Below the pieces are notes generated by a model, which was not told the DNA's origin, did no database searches, and saw only the letters and a list, made by a program, of their open reading frames with translations. A program made the position numbers and the translations under genes. From contig JAKAAI010000014.1 of assembly GCA_021797055.1 (NCBI GenBank), positions 1 to 31,336 on the forward strand: DNA of 31,336 bases, in the 5' to 3' direction. This stretch comes from Thermoplasmata archaeon. Lineage in GTDB: Archaea; Thermoplasmatota; Thermoplasmata; Thermoplasmatales; Thermoplasmataceae. This document shows positions 1 to 8,145 of the stretch, one piece after another (the stretch's first letter is position 1; each line of letters starts with the position of its first letter).

Positions 1-59
1 ACATCTTTTATTAAGAAAGAGTTATAAGTACTTTTTACATCACGGAAGGCTGATTCGTA

Positions 60-512
60 ATGGTAAATGTCAGGAACGTTAATACCGATTCATTAATAGA
101 AAAGGTCAAGGAGGAACTTCAGAAAGACGACAGGGTCAAGGTTCCGGAGTGGGTACAATTCTTGAAGGCTGGTATCCACAGGGAAAAGGCATGGGAACAG
201 ACTGACTGGTACCACAGGCGTCTCGCATCGACCCTTAGAAAGGTCTACCTGGAGGGGCCAATCGGTATTTCAAGGTTGAGCGCGGAATATGGCGGAAGGG
301 TTGACAGAGGATCCAAGAGATATCATCCCGCAAGGGGGAGCCGTTTCATCGTCAGGCATATGCTTGAAACACTCGAACAGCTCGGTTACGTTAAAAAGGA
401 CCAGCGCGGAAGGACAGTTTCACCAAGAGGTGAATCCTTCCTCAACAAAGTCTCCGTACAGGTCATAAAGGATCTGGCAGAAAAGGATCCAAGATTCAAA
501 AAATTCTTGTGA
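60..512 (+). CDS. rps19e: 30S ribosomal protein eS19
   Basis: This 150-residue protein is the archaeal/eukaryotic small-subunit protein eS19, which sits in the 30S head and is needed for subunit maturation. It has the family's usual length. Recognisable features are the early PEWVQFLKAG segment (about residues 29-38), the basic helix with WYHRRLAST (about 50-58), the GSKRYHPARGSR loop (about 84-95) and the C-terminal YVKKDQRGRTVSPRG winged-helix tail. The ATG follows a GGAAGG purine stretch, and a TATA-like GTTATAAGTA lies further upstream at about 21-30, so this may be the first gene of the operon. A PDCD5-like protein, eL39, eL31 and aIF6 follow on the same strand, a known archaeal gene order. 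Confidence 0.97.
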   Translation: MVNVRNVNTDSLIEKVKEELQKDDRVKVPEWVQFLKAGIHREKAWEQTDWYHRRLASTLRKVYLEGPIGISRLSAEYGGRVDRGSKRYHPARGSRFIVRHMLETLEQLGYVKKDQRGRTVSPRGESFLNKVSVQVIKDLAEKDPRFKKFL

Positions 513-547
513 TCGGTCACAATTAGCATATAATAAGGTGAATATCA

Positions 548-898
548 ATGGATTCCGATGACGAACTCGCTGAAATCAGGCGCAGAAAAATGCAGGAAAT
601 GCAGAGATCTGCAATGGAGGATCAGGCGGCAGCCGAGGAACAGAGAAGAGCGCAGGAACTAGAGAAAGCAAGAAAGCAGCAGATATTGCGCCAAATACTG
701 ACTCCAGAAGCGAGGGAGAGATTGAGCAGGGTCAGGCTGGTAAAACCGGAGCTTGCTGAAAACGTAGAGAACCAGCTGATACAGCTTGCAGGCATGGGGA
801 GGGTAAACAGAATGATAAGCGATCAGGATGTCCGTGAGATACTTGATAAACTGACTTCAACAAAAAGGGAATCAAAAATAGAGTGGCGGGGAAAATGA
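548..898 (+). CDS. PDCD5-like DNA-binding protein
   Basis: A 116-residue member of the archaeal PDCD5/TFAR19 family, small basic proteins usually annotated as DNA-binding and encoded next to eS19. The N-terminus is a highly charged helix ([16 protein letters not shown], residues 3-18) followed by a Gln/Glu/Arg-rich coil. The compact three-helix core follows: a segment with [17 protein letters not shown] (about 51-67), then a helix with GMGRVN and the closing [13 protein letters not shown]. The ATG is preceded by AAGGTGAATATCAATG, a clear Shine-Dalgarno GGTGA. The stop codon overlaps the eL39 start as ATGA, which implies translational coupling. The molecular role in archaea is not settled; family assignment is firm. 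Confidence 0.93.
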   Translation: MDSDDELAEIRRRKMQEMQRSAMEDQAAAEEQRRAQELEKARKQQILRQILTPEARERLSRVRLVKPELAENVENQLIQLAGMGRVNRMISDQDVREILDKLTSTKRESKIEWRGK

Positions 899-1050
899 GC
901 AGAAACAAGGAAACTGGCAGAAAGATAAGGCTGATGAAACAGGTCCGTAGCAACCGCAGGGTGCCCGGATGGGTAATGATGAAGACTAACCGTAGACTTA
1001 CCCAGAATACAAAGAGAAGGAACTGGAGAAGGAACTGGCTTAAACTGTAA
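895..1050 (+). CDS. rpl39e: 50S ribosomal protein eL39
   Basis: A 51-codon gene reading [16 protein letters not shown] at its start and ending [14 protein letters not shown]. This is the very short, arginine-rich eL39, which lines the lower part of the peptide exit tunnel. The family hallmarks are present: the N-terminal K..R.ki.Lmk stretch, the central [15 protein letters not shown] segment (residues 20-34) and the terminal [11 protein letters not shown]. The ATG overlaps the stop of the preceding PDCD5-like gene by 4 nt (ATGA), and eL31 starts 11 nt after the stop. It is easily missed by length-filtered gene callers, but the translation is full length and intact. Confidence 0.97.
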   Translation: MSRNKETGRKIRLMKQVRSNRRVPGWVMMKTNRRLTQNTKRRNWRRNWLKL

Positions 1051-1061
1051 GGTGAATATAA

Positions 1062-1331
1062 ATGGCTGACGAAGAAGTAACCGCAGAATTACTGATGAAC
1101 ATACCTCTCAGGGATGCAAAGGCATCATCAAGGATCAGAAGAGCAGACACAGCGATCTCAATTGTAAGGAGGCATGTTTCAAGGCATGCCAGGGTACCTC
1201 TCGAGGACGTCTGGATCGATCCGAAGATAAACGAAATGATATGGGAAAGAGGAAGAAAGAATATAGCATCAAAAATATCCGTCAAGGTTGTTAAACTCCA
1301 GGACGGAACCGCAGAGGTAATATCCCCCTGA
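1062..1331 (+). CDS. rpl31e: 50S ribosomal protein eL31
   Basis: An 89-residue eL31, a large-subunit protein at the rim of the exit tunnel where nascent-chain factors dock. The sequence shows the family core: YTIPL-like start replaced by LLMNIPLRDAK (residues 10-20), the RADTAISIVRRHVSRHAR helix (about 28-45), and the DVWIDPKINEMIWERGRK segment (about 50-67) that closes the domain. Length is normal for archaea. The Shine-Dalgarno AAGGTGAATATAAATG is almost identical to the one in front of the PDCD5-like gene. The aIF6 gene begins 2 nt after the stop. Confidence 0.97.
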   Translation: MADEEVTAELLMNIPLRDAKASSRIRRADTAISIVRRHVSRHARVPLEDVWIDPKINEMIWERGRKNIASKISVKVVKLQDGTAEVISP

Positions 1332-1333
1332 CA

Positions 1334-1987
1334 ATGATACGCAAGTTGAAAACCCTCAATAGCGATTTTCTGGGCGTTTACATGAGGGTTCTTGAGGACA
1401 TTGCATTTGTCTCACGCGGTATTGATGAGGAGACAGAGCAGGCGCTAGTTTCCGTTCTCGACGTAACTGTCAGGAAGATCACACTGGCCAATACATATCT
1501 GATCGGATCAATGATGACTGGAAATTCAAATGGTCTGGTTATAAGCGGCATGGCTGATCCATCTGAAATAGGAAACAATATCGGAGACAGGAATATACTG
1601 ATACTGAAGGACAAGGTAAATGCTGTCGGTAACGACATAGTTACAAACGACAAGAGTGCAATCATCCATCGTGGGTTTTCAAAGTCTAGCGAAAAGAAGA
1701 TATCTGATTGTCTTGGTGTCGAGATAATCAAGGATTCAATCGGCGGCATCAAGACTGTCGGAAGCGTTTCAGTTCTTACAAAAAAGGGTATGATTGTTAC
1801 ACCAACTGTCACAGAGGAGGAGATTGAAAAACTCACCGATTACTTTGGTGTTCAGGCAAAACCTGGAACCGCAAATTTTGGCAGCATATACGTGGGTTCA
1901 TCAATGGTGGCCAATTCAAACGGTGTTCTGGTTGGAACGAAAAGCACACCTATAGAGATTGGAAGAATTGACGAAGTTTTATCATAG
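1334..1987 (+). CDS. eif6: Translation initiation factor aIF6
   Basis: A 217-residue aIF6, the anti-association factor that binds the large subunit and prevents premature joining with the 30S subunit. The family folds as a pentein of five quasi-repeats. Repeat marks visible here include SMMTGNSNGLVI (about residues 57-68), the central NDIVTNDKSAIIH (about 95-107) and SSMVANSNGVLVG (about 189-201). The ATG is 2 nt after the eL31 stop, so it is the last gene of the translation operon. In many archaea eL20/LX (L18a) follows aIF6; here the next gene is Sua5 on the opposite strand, with only 4 nt between the two stop codons. Confidence 0.96.
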   Translation: MIRKLKTLNSDFLGVYMRVLEDIAFVSRGIDEETEQALVSVLDVTVRKITLANTYLIGSMMTGNSNGLVISGMADPSEIGNNIGDRNILILKDKVNAVGNDIVTNDKSAIIHRGFSKSSEKKISDCLGVEIIKDSIGGIKTVGSVSVLTKKGMIVTPTVTEEEIEKLTDYFGVQAKPGTANFGSIYVGSSMVANSNGVLVGTKSTPIEIGRIDEVLS

Positions 1988-1991
1988 AGAA

Positions 1992-3008
1992 CTACTGTCC
2001 TATCCCGGTCTGCAAGAGGGAAGAGGCCTTCCTGATCCTGTTCATGACCGCAAGACCAATTTTCTTCTCCTCAAAACACTGGATGACTCCTGTGCTGTAT
2101 GTACTGTCGTCCAATTTCCGGAATGACTTGAACAGATTCCTTGCAATTTCATAAATGTCCTTTTCGCTTCCCAGACTCATATATTTTCCTTCAACCTCAC
2201 GTGCAACCTCATCTGAGCAGATCAGAATCTGGTCTTCAGGCATGCTGTTCTTTGCGTACTCTATCAATTTGCTTCGGTCTTCAATCCTGAAGAGCTTTTT
2301 ACGCGGTGCATAATGAAGATACTTCATTCCAGGTGTTATTGGTGGATCACTTTCACTTAATTTATTGTCAAAATTGGCTTTTCCCAATACAGGAACAAGA
2401 TCTTCAACACTGAGCGCACCTGGTCTCAGAACGTTGAAACCATCACTGACCAGCTGCACAACAGTAGATTCAATGCCAAAGAAAGTTTCGCCTGCATCCA
2501 GTACCAGATCCACGATACCGGAAAACTCTCTGATGGCATCATCGGATGAGACGATACTCGGTCTTGTTGATATATTTGCGCTGGGAGCTGCAATCGGCCT
2601 ACCGGACTTTTTAATGAGCTCAAGCGCAAGCGGATTTGCCGGAATACGAACTCCTACAGTTGGGAGGGATGCCCTTGCAACCGTTGAAATAATGGGTTTG
2701 CTTTTAACTATGAACGTCAGGGGACCAGGCCAGAGCGTATCGGCTGCTCTCCTTATTCTGGGTCCGATCTCTGCGTAGTTCCTCGCCATGTCCACAGATT
2801 CAAAGTGAATTATTAGCGGATTGTCTGGCGGCCTTCCCTTAGCGTTGTATATCTTTGTGCAGGCTGCACCATTTGTGGCATCAGCGCCTAAACCGTAGAC
2901 GGTTTCAGTCGGGAATACAACAGTGCCTCCAGATCTTATAATTTCAGCTGCCTCATCAACCACGGATGGATCAGGATGTAACTGGTCCACCTTTCGAATA
3001 ACTGTCAT
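1992..3008 (-). CDS. sua5: L-threonylcarbamoyladenylate synthase Sua5
   Basis: Sua5 makes threonylcarbamoyl-AMP from threonine, bicarbonate and ATP, the first step of the t6A37 modification of ANN-decoding tRNAs. The YrdC-type domain fills the N-terminal half, with GGTVVFPTETVYGLGADAT, KGRPPDNPLIIH, and PSANISTRPS further on. The C-terminal part (about residues 240-338) matches the extra Rossmann-like domain that separates Sua5 from short YrdC. An open frame extends upstream to a GTG at 3053, but the ATG at 3008 gives the family N-terminus (MTVIRKVDQLHPD) and lies about 27 nt from the TATA-like box at 3031-3040. It is divergent from the M1 aminopeptidase and convergent with aIF6. Kae1/Bud32 partners are not in this window. 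Confidence 0.95.
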   Translation of the reverse strand: MTVIRKVDQLHPDPSVVDEAAEIIRSGGTVVFPTETVYGLGADATNGAACTKIYNAKGRPPDNPLIIHFESVDMARNYAEIGPRIRRAADTLWPGPLTFIVKSKPIISTVARASLPTVGVRIPANPLALELIKKSGRPIAAPSANISTRPSIVSSDDAIREFSGIVDLVLDAGETFFGIESTVVQLVSDGFNVLRPGALSVEDLVPVLGKANFDNKLSESDPPITPGMKYLHYAPRKKLFRIEDRSKLIEYAKNSMPEDQILICSDEVAREVEGKYMSLGSEKDIYEIARNLFKSFRKLDDSTYSTGVIQCFEEKKIGLAVMNRIRKASSLLQTGIGQ

Positions 3009-3030
3009 TCCAGGGACTAATATGATAGCA

Positions 3031-3040
3031 TTAATATTAA
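3031..3040. promoter_or_regulatory. Palindromic TATA-like box shared by two divergent genes
   Basis: TTAATATTAA is a perfect 10-nt palindrome at the middle of the 52-bp spacer between the Sua5 ATG (3008) and the aminopeptidase ATG (3061). Its centre is about 27 nt from the first and 25-26 nt from the second. That is the distance expected for leaderless archaeal transcripts in both directions. No ribosome-binding site is evident close to either ATG. Confidence 0.6.
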
Positions 3041-3060
3041 GTGTAACTATCACTCCTTAT

Positions 3061-5445
3061 ATGAAATTAGAATCCTACAGTATTTCTCTTGATTTCAGGA
3101 TTTCTAGCGACTATGTCAATGGTTATGAAAGGATAGTCGCTACCCACAATGGAGAAACATTCGAGCTTGATGCTTCTGATATTTCAATAAAATCCGTTAA
3201 AGTCAACGATGAGGAAAGAACATTTACCATAGATCAGAAGAACTCAAAGGTCACTATCGAAGGTGGTTTCAACGGACCATGTGACATCGATATCGTATTT
3301 GTTTCAAAGGTCTCCAAGGCACTGAGGGGACTCTATCGCGTAAAGATAGGAGAGGATGAATTCCTCACAACAGATTTTGAACCGACTGGTGCGAGGAGAT
3401 TGATCCCATGCGTCGATAACCCATCCTACAAGGCAGTATTCCTTGTCTCTGTGACTGTTGATAATGATATAGACGCAATATCAAACATGCCGGTAAAAGG
3501 TACAGCTATAGTTTCAGGAAGAAAGAAGATAGAATTTGAGTCAACTCCGCCAATGTCAACATATCTCCTCTATATAGGAGTGGGAAAATTTTCTTCAATT
3601 ACAGATAATTTTAATGGTAAGGACATAACGCTGATTGCACCGAAGGGATCTCTTTATTCAACTGATTTTCCGGTTAAGTCTGCAATCAGGAGTCTCCAAT
3701 TCTTTGAGGATTATTTCGGAATACCGTATCAGTTGCCAAAGCTTCATCTTGTCTCTGTGCCGGATTTTGCTGCGGGAGCCATGGAAAACTGGGGCGCTAT
3801 CACCTTCAGGGAGAGATACCTGCAGGCGGAAAAGAACAGCAGCCAGGTCGTTCTGGAGAGGATAGAGGAGGTAGTGGCACATGAACTTGCTCACCAGTGG
3901 TTTGGTGATCTGGTAACCATGAAATGGTGGAACGATCTCTGGCTTAACGAAAGCTTTGCTACTTTCATGGCATTCAAGGCTGTTGATGCAAACCAGCCGC
4001 AATATGAGATAATGAAGGAATTTGTAAATTCAGAGAAGAATGGGGCGCTACTCGCAGATTCCCTTTCTACAACGCACCCAGTTGATGTTGAGGTCAAAAA
4101 ACCGGAGGAGATATCACAGATATTTGATGAAATAAGTTATGGAAAGGGTGGCAACATTCTCAGAATGCTTGAATCCTATCTTGGTCATGACGGATTCAGA
4201 GACGGAATTCGATCTTACCTCAAGAAATACTCATTCTCGAATGCTTCAGGTTCTGACCTCTGGGGTGAGCTTTCCACTGTGACAGGACAGCCCGTGTCAT
4301 CAATTGTTATGGCATGGATAACCAAGAGTGGATATCCATGTATTGAAGCACATCTGGATCATGACAGTATAAAACTTAAACAGGGAAGATTCACTCTTCT
4401 ACCATCTGATAAGAATGATGTCTGGCCCATTCCGCTTATTATTAAGAGGAAGAATGCGGAGGAAAGACTTCTTTTTGATACTGAAACAATGACGATACCC
4501 GCAAAGGATTTCGTTAAGCTTGATTCAGGGAGCGTGGGATTTTACCGTGTTTTCTATGACTCCAGGCTAATGAAAAAGCTGCTGGAAGTTTATGGCACTC
4601 TGCCTGTGCTGGATCGCTGGTCCATTATTAACGACACTAATGCTGCTTTTCTTTCCGGTAAGATCAGGATGGTCGATTATTCCAGAATTTTGCAGACATT
4701 TTGTAATGATGATGATCCATTTATAATGGATACACTGATGGGTAACATGTTTTACCTTCTTCTCATTGATCCGGTAAATCAAAATTTCAGGCAGATATTT
4801 CTCGAGTCAATGCTTAAATTCAAGAAAAAACTGGGTGAACCCGTAGCTGGCGAGAAACACTTCGTAACTGTTGCCAGATCCTCTTTGTACAGCTACCTGC
4901 CTCTCCTAGACAAGAAATGGGCTGCAGATTTTTCAGCCAACTTTCCAAAATATCATGATTATAATCCCGATCTGAGAAGAGGGCTTGCAGTCGCAGAGGC
5001 AATTGCCAATAATAACGCCTCCACCCTCCTGGAGGCAGTGAGAAAAAGCAAAACAGACGAGTCGAGACAGCATCTGATATACGCACTTGGAGTCCTCAAC
5101 GGAGAGAAAAACTACGAACAGGTTAAGAAAGCAATCGAGGAAAATATAGTGCCAAAACAGGATTGCATAACTGCTTTCATATCACAGGCTATGAATCCAG
5201 ATGACAGGGAAATTGTTTTCAACGATTTCTCGTGGATCCTGGATTTCACAACAAGCGTTTTCGGCGGCTCAGGCTACGTTGCACGCGTTGTAGAAAGAAT
5301 CGCACCGCTGATTGGTCTCGGAAGGAAGGAAGATATGAAGAAATTCCTGTTTGGCATACAGAACCCTGAAGCAAGCACAGGCGTCAAGAAGGGTCTTGAA
5401 TACCTCGAAATCTTTTCGTCGGTTATGGAAAGAATGCGCGAATGA
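3061..5445 (+). CDS. M1 family zinc aminopeptidase, tricorn interacting factor F2/F3 type
   Basis: A 794-residue gluzincin aminopeptidase. Tricorn interacting factors F2 and F3 of Thermoplasma are M1 enzymes of similar length that trim the short peptides released by the proteasome and tricorn. The N-terminal beta domain is followed by the substrate motif GAMEN (residues 239-243) and the zinc site HELAH (274-278) with the third ligand Glu297 (HEXXH-X18-E). A Tyr in EISYGKGGN fits the transition-state tyrosine. The C-terminal ~300 residues form the helical domain. The frame is open up to codon 47 upstream, but the ATG at 3061 fits the family start and the TATA spacing. F2 versus F3 cannot be decided. 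No tricorn core gene is in this window. Confidence 0.93.
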   Translation: MKLESYSISLDFRISSDYVNGYERIVATHNGETFELDASDISIKSVKVNDEERTFTIDQKNSKVTIEGGFNGPCDIDIVFVSKVSKALRGLYRVKIGEDEFLTTDFEPTGARRLIPCVDNPSYKAVFLVSVTVDNDIDAISNMPVKGTAIVSGRKKIEFESTPPMSTYLLYIGVGKFSSITDNFNGKDITLIAPKGSLYSTDFPVKSAIRSLQFFEDYFGIPYQLPKLHLVSVPDFAAGAMENWGAITFRERYLQAEKNSSQVVLERIEEVVAHELAHQWFGDLVTMKWWNDLWLNESFATFMAFKAVDANQPQYEIMKEFVNSEKNGALLADSLSTTHPVDVEVKKPEEISQIFDEISYGKGGNILRMLESYLGHDGFRDGIRSYLKKYSFSNASGSDLWGELSTVTGQPVSSIVMAWITKSGYPCIEAHLDHDSIKLKQGRFTLLPSDKNDVWPIPLIIKRKNAEERLLFDTETMTIPAKDFVKLDSGSVGFYRVFYDSRLMKKLLEVYGTLPVLDRWSIINDTNAAFLSGKIRMVDYSRILQTFCNDDDPFIMDTLMGNMFYLLLIDPVNQNFRQIFLESMLKFKKKLGEPVAGEKHFVTVARSSLYSYLPLLDKKWAADFSANFPKYHDYNPDLRRGLAVAEAIANNNASTLLEAVRKSKTDESRQHLIYALGVLNGEKNYEQVKKAIEENIVPKQDCITAFISQAMNPDDREIVFNDFSWILDFTTSVFGGSGYVARVVERIAPLIGLGRKEDMKKFLFGIQNPEASTGVKKGLEYLEIFSSVMERMRE

Positions 5446-6750
5446 TCAGAATGATTTTGATATACCCGCTTCCTTTACCAATGCGTATGGCATGAAGGAG
5501 GATGCGATCTCTTCCCACCATCTGACATTCTTCTGATCCTTCGAAACCGATTCAACATTACTCAGTATAGATGGAATCGAATCGCTTATCCTGATCCCCC
5601 TCACCGAACCCTTTATTTCGCCATTTTCTACTAGGAAAGCACCATCTCTGGGAACTGTTGAGAACACACCGTTCCTGTAGTCCTGGAATCTTGTATACCA
5701 CGCATTCTTGATAAAGAGTCCATATTTCATATCAGCTAACATGGATTCCCAGTCATTGCTGCCGGGCGAAAGGTTAAGCTGCCATGGATGCGGCGATATA
5801 ACACCAGCATGGCCGTTTGTTTCCGTCTTGAATTTTACTGCTGTTGAATGTGAATGCAGATATGTCTTGAGAATACCATTGACAATCATGGGTGTCTTTG
5901 AAGTTGGCACCCCCTCCTCATCGATCTGCACTGCAGAATCACCATTGAAATTTAAAGGATCATCATGAAGCGTGACGCATTCACCCGCTATCTTTGTTCC
6001 AATCTTTCCTTCAAAGCAGCTCATGCCAGAATCAACACTGTGTGCCGAGAACAGTGAACTACCGTAGGTGAGAAGATTTCCAACAAGGTGTGGTCCCATG
6101 AGAATGCTGAATTTACCAGGTTCCAGATCCATGGTTTTCATTGAAAGCTTCGCCGTTTCAGCTGCAACATTTCCCATCATTTCCGGAACCTTACCCGGTT
6201 TAGGATTAGCAAAGCCAAAGTGTGTTGCTTCCTGACCTGTTCCATCTCCCCTGAATGCTCTGATCAAAAGATGCAGGCCACCCTTGTTATATGAGGACTC
6301 GTTTGTCGGAGTTCGGAAACTGACGGTTGAATAATGGTTGTAGACAAGTCCAGATGCCCTGTCAGAGCCCGCATTCATTGCTGAATCAAGCATTCTTGTG
6401 GCAAAAGAATCTATGTCTGCTTCAATCTTGCTGAATTTCTTTACTCCCGAATAAACCTCCTTTCTGTCATGGATGCCAAAGTAATTCTCGTTATCTGGGA
6501 GCGCGTTTAGTATAGAAATTGCCTTTTCTATCTCATCTTCAGGCTTCTCGTATCTCCTGATCGATGAAGAGAATATTTTCTTCCCTTTTGAGATGAATAT
6601 GTTCGCTGCCGTTTCCTCCCAGTGGTTGAAAAGATCCTTTGAGCCAGCTGAAAACCTAATCTGATCCGTATTTGTCTCCTCAACCGTTACAATGAAATCT
6701 GAGAGGTCCTTTTTTTCAAGTATCCTGTATATTCTGTCAACCGTTTCCAT
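5446..6750 (-). CDS. tldE: TldE/PmbA family protein
   Basis: The 434-residue partner of TldD. In bacteria TldD and TldE form a heterodimeric metalloprotease that degrades unfolded peptides and removes the microcin B17 leader; TldE has no metal site of its own. That fits here: the sequence has the family's GPHLVGNLL (after the mid-point), FEGKIGTKIAGE and the C-terminal FLVENGEIKG, but no HEXXXH. The ATG at 6750 is 6 nt after AGGTG, a Shine-Dalgarno that overlaps the TldD stop. A GTG at 6759 directly after that stop is a second possible start. The stop codon abuts that of the convergent aminopeptidase with no spacer. Confidence 0.93.
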   Translation of the reverse strand: METVDRIYRILEKKDLSDFIVTVEETNTDQIRFSAGSKDLFNHWEETAANIFISKGKKIFSSSIRRYEKPEDEIEKAISILNALPDNENYFGIHDRKEVYSGVKKFSKIEADIDSFATRMLDSAMNAGSDRASGLVYNHYSTVSFRTPTNESSYNKGGLHLLIRAFRGDGTGQEATHFGFANPKPGKVPEMMGNVAAETAKLSMKTMDLEPGKFSILMGPHLVGNLLTYGSSLFSAHSVDSGMSCFEGKIGTKIAGECVTLHDDPLNFNGDSAVQIDEEGVPTSKTPMIVNGILKTYLHSHSTAVKFKTETNGHAGVISPHPWQLNLSPGSNDWESMLADMKYGLFIKNAWYTRFQDYRNGVFSTVPRDGAFLVENGEIKGSVRGIRISDSIPSILSNVESVSKDQKNVRWWEEIASSFMPYALVKEAGISKSF

Positions 6751-6759
6751 AAGTAACAC

Positions 6760-8145
6760 CTATTTTATGTATATATTCCTGAGACGTGCATGTGGTCCGC
6801 CCATCCAAACATCCAGCCCCTGTTCCGGGTCCCCCTTTCCGCACATTCCAGCGTAGAACTCCATCTCTTTCCCTACTGCGTCGATGGAACTGTAGAACTT
6901 GATTGTGTTGGTTTCAATGACAGGACGTCGCACCTGTTCTGCAATCCTGCCGTTCCTGATAAGATATGCCTCCTTACCGACATATTTCTCGTTGAATCTA
7001 ATGTCATCTATGTTCCATTCTGTAAAGTTCTTTATGTATACGCCATGTTTGATGTCAGATATGAGATCGTCAAATGTGTGCTCTCCTGGCTCTATGTATG
7101 TTGTGCTCATCCTCGGCAATGGTTCCATGTTCCAGTCGGATGATCTACCACCACCATTTGCTTCAACACCCAGGCGGGCAGCACTTTCCCTGTTGTGTAT
7201 GAATTCATCGGTGAAACCTTTCCGATAAAGATACCTTTTCCTAGACTGAACACCCTCATCATCATAAACATAAAAGCCAAAACTTCCTTTCATTGAAGGG
7301 TCATCTATAACGCTTACTGCCTCCGATCCGATCTGGAATGGATACTGCTTTCCCGTCAGGAAAGACTCACCTGCAAGTGCACCTTCCCTTCCTACAATAC
7401 GGTCATATTCCGTGGGATGACCAGCTGATTCATGAGCCACTATTCCAGAAATCTCAGGGCCGATGACAACATCCATCTTTCCCTTTTCAATAGCGGGGGC
7501 CTGCATTGCCTTCTTTATAGATCTGATGTCATCTGATATCTTGTCCTGAAGATTAATGTGATCCAGATACTCATATCCCCCTGTAGTGCCATATTCGCCG
7601 GATGACTGCTCGAACTGTCCGGAATCAAGTATTCCCGCAAAATAAAAATAGAATATCCTCGAAAATTCCCCTCTTATGTCTGATCCCTCTGAATTGACAT
7701 AATGCTGCTTCACTATCTTGTCAGAAACAACATTCATCCGTACCTTTGCGCCCTGTTCCTCCATTATGGAATCTACATTTTTCAGAATTGAAACCTTATC
7801 ATCAAGAGATGTATCCTCAACCTTCTTGGTACCTGAAACCAGCCAGGTCTTCTTCCCGTTGTTATTTGTAAATATCTTCGATTTTCCTGGCATCCTTGAG
7901 TTTGCGACTGCAGTATCAATAGCCTTATCGATCCTCGCAGGATCCTCTGAGTTTACATACGCCATCGAGAGTGAATTGTTGAGCACCCTGATTGCATAGC
8001 CGCCAGACGATAGGGAACGTGCCCCCTCAAATGATCCATTCCTGAATGACGCCCCACTCGACTCCATCTCCATATACCTGACTTCAGCGTACCTGCTTTT
8101 TTTCCCACATTTTTCCAGAATATCGTACAACAATTCGCCAGCCAT
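6760..8145 (-). CDS. tldD: TldD family metalloprotease
   Basis: A 461-residue TldD, the catalytic subunit of the TldD/TldE protease. The metal motif HEXXXH is present as HESAGH (residues 238-243) inside GIVAHESAGHPTEYDR. The N-terminal alpha/beta region carries GASFRNGSFEGARSLSSGG, and the second half has GSFGFYVYDDEGV and SSDWNMEPLPRMSTTYIEPG, the usual family blocks. Length is within the family range. The ATG is immediately downstream of the TAG stop of the CBS gene (TAGATG), and tldE follows at once, so the three genes are probably translated from one mRNA. The natural substrate in archaea is not known; peptide turnover would fit the neighbouring aminopeptidase. Confidence 0.95.
   Translation of the reverse strand: MAGELLYDILEKCGKKSRYAEVRYMEMESSGASFRNGSFEGARSLSSGGYAIRVLNNSLSMAYVNSEDPARIDKAIDTAVANSRMPGKSKIFTNNNGKKTWLVSGTKKVEDTSLDDKVSILKNVDSIMEEQGAKVRMNVVSDKIVKQHYVNSEGSDIRGEFSRIFYFYFAGILDSGQFEQSSGEYGTTGGYEYLDHINLQDKISDDIRSIKKAMQAPAIEKGKMDVVIGPEISGIVAHESAGHPTEYDRIVGREGALAGESFLTGKQYPFQIGSEAVSVIDDPSMKGSFGFYVYDDEGVQSRKRYLYRKGFTDEFIHNRESAARLGVEANGGGRSSDWNMEPLPRMSTTYIEPGEHTFDDLISDIKHGVYIKNFTEWNIDDIRFNEKYVGKEAYLIRNGRIAEQVRRPVIETNTIKFYSSIDAVGKEMEFYAGMCGKGDPEQGLDVWMGGPHARLRNIYIK

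Noticed and set aside
1378..1836. Long minus-strand open frame opposite aIF6
   Set aside because: Serine-rich low-complexity translation antisense to a conserved gene; treated as a shadow.
3009..3053. Upstream GTG start for Sua5
   Set aside because: The extra 15 residues are unlike the family and would cover the shared promoter. ATG 3008 fits better.
2923..3060. 46-codon N-terminal extension of the M1 aminopeptidase
   Set aside because: It would overlap the start of sua5 and the TATA-like box. The ATG at 3061 gives the family N-terminus and the right promoter spacing.
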